In this document: in pieces, positions 63,182 through 64,000 of the stretch
Position numbering within the stretch: the stretch's first letter is position 1
Layout: each line of letters begins with the position of its first letter
Assembly: GCA_009809945.1 (NCBI GenBank)
Contig: WTPW01000854.1
Span: 228,563 to 292,562 of the forward strand
DNA from: Gigaspora margarita
Lineage: Eukaryota > Glomeromycota > Glomeromycetes > Diversisporales > Gigasporaceae
Reading direction: 5' to 3'
Length of the DNA stretch: 64,000 nucleotides
Notes under the pieces: model-generated
Databases searched by the model: none
Seen by the model: the letters and a program-made list of their open reading frames with translations, nothing else
What the model was told of the DNA's origin: nothing
Position numbers and translations under genes: made by a program

Positions 63182-63464
63182 GGATGGCTAAAGCCAGGTG
63201 CATTTATATGTTTTTGATTATTTAATTAAAATTAGAGTAAGGATTAATTAGGGTTAGGGTTAGGACTTGTATTTTTATAAGTAAAATTGTCTTCCCAACA
63301 TTTTTTATTAATGCCTCTAGACAGGTTTAGACACTCGTTTCTTGTATCTTCGGCATTTTTCACTTTTTTTCTTTGTTTTTGTCTCGTCGGGCTGATTCGT
63401 AAAGATCAAATTTTATGATTTGATTGGCTTTTTATCATATGACCGCACCTGGCTTTAGCCATCC
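63182..63464. mobile_element. 283-bp MITE with perfect 20-bp inverted ends
   Basis: GGATGGCTAAAGCCAGGTGC at 63182-63201 is exactly complementary to 63445-63464. The core is AT-rich, with a TTAGGGTTAGGGTTAGGAC run near 63248. It sits between a fragment and the start of the TAGGGTGT hAT family. No target duplication was found, so the superfamily is open. Confidence 0.75.
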
Positions 63465-63491
63465 CCGCAAAAAGCGGACAGTCTACAGTAG

Positions 63492-64000
63492 GGTGTTCAG
63501 GATTATGCGATGCGATAGGGTAAATTATGCATGCGATCAAGATCAAATTATGCGATGAGTGCGAAATAAATTTAAAATTATGCAATTAATTATGTGATAT
63601 TAAAACTTCTCTAAAATATTTAACATTCTAAGTAAATTTTCTGGCAATGCATGTCTATTATCTGCTAAATTCAGTTATATGCTGAAAAGCTACGTTTTAT
63701 ATCTACTCCTGAAACTGGCAACCAAATATACACTTATGCAATTTTGCTAAGATTTGGTAATAAAGCCATCTTTTCATGCCAATACTTGTTAAATCAAAAT
63801 CTTCACTGAATATTTCCGATGCTAAATGACTATCGACAATAGATTTTTTTCATGAGCAACAGTGGTTTGACAAAACCGGTTTGACAAAACTGACAAAAAA
63901 GTTTCACTCCGTTTGCATAAAAATTAGTCTTATATGAAGGGTTCTTAACAAGATATTCTGTAGCCATAACCATATAAACTTTTTTCTTTTTTTTTTTTAA
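63492..64000. mobile_element. hAT element of the TAGGGTGT family, runs off the window
   Basis: It starts TAGGGTGTTCAGGATTATGC, then GATGCGAT, like the MITE at 37587. It carries a short transposase-derived frame on the minus strand. The other end and target duplication lie beyond 64000. Confidence 0.75.
63600..63973 (-). pseudogene. Internally deleted hAT transposase remnant
   Basis: Reading from 63973: MVMATEYLVKNPSYK, then FYANGVKLFCQFCQ, which is the start of a BED-type finger. After a frame change comes KSIVDSHLAS, the usual continuation of that finger. This joins directly to a C-terminal hAT segment, WLPVSGVDIKRSFSAYN and, one frame on, LADNRHALPENLLRML. The whole catalytic middle (several hundred residues) is missing, so this is a deletion derivative with at least two frame changes. 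It shows how the family makes non-autonomous copies. Confidence 0.7.

Overview
The window is AT-rich fungal nuclear DNA. Short spliceosomal introns, families typical of arbuscular mycorrhizal fungi (BTB-TLDc, ZNFX1-like helicases, TPR relics) and the density of Plavaka, MULE and hAT transposons point to a Glomeromycotina genome such as Rhizophagus. That assignment is inference from content. Single Ns and one Tn5/Nextera adaptor scar show that it is a draft assembly.

Left part (3.5-28.7 kb): a broken minus-strand Ty3/gypsy LTR retrotransposon works as a nest. Its left LTR is 3504-4114. Its right LTR starts at 22175 and ends at 28704. A hAT MITE (4626-5299) sits towards its 3' end. A Plavaka (CACTA-like) DNA transposon of about 9.4 kb (about 8762-18195) splits pol. 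The Plavaka has a spliced transposase on the minus strand and a divergent multi-exon accessory gene on the plus strand. It was itself hit by a 74-bp hAT element, a 1.2-kb hAT MITE and a 773-bp foldback element. The right LTR was hit by a CCCTTAAACC-ended MITE, and that MITE by a 5.26-kb Mutator-like element with a 9-bp target duplication.

Middle (28.7-41 kb): mostly AT-rich repeats, hairpins and MITEs, plus a TPR relic and one intact two-exon gene for a BTB-BACK-TLDc protein (34579-36110, minus). Two hAT MITEs (37587-38029 and 39529-39856) and a 1.08-kb palindrome follow.

Right part (41-64 kb): three spliced genes read cleanly. The first is a 27-exon ZNFX1-like helicase (41160-50059, plus, about 2223 residues) with an added N-terminal CCHC knuckle, NFX1 fingers, a RING-like segment and an RZ finger. 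The second is a 13-exon mitochondrial-type D-2-hydroxyglutarate dehydrogenase (52126-55477, minus). The third is a six-exon transposase in an apparently complete hAT element (55835-59823). A field of degenerate tandem repeats with CTGTCGGGACGACAG hairpins lies on both sides of that hAT. The window ends in an internally deleted hAT that shares termini with the MITE at 37587.

The host genes look unrelated to each other in function. What unifies the window is layered transposition, with six hAT insertions each marked by an exact 8-bp target duplication. No RNA genes, CRISPR arrays or prokaryotic features were seen.
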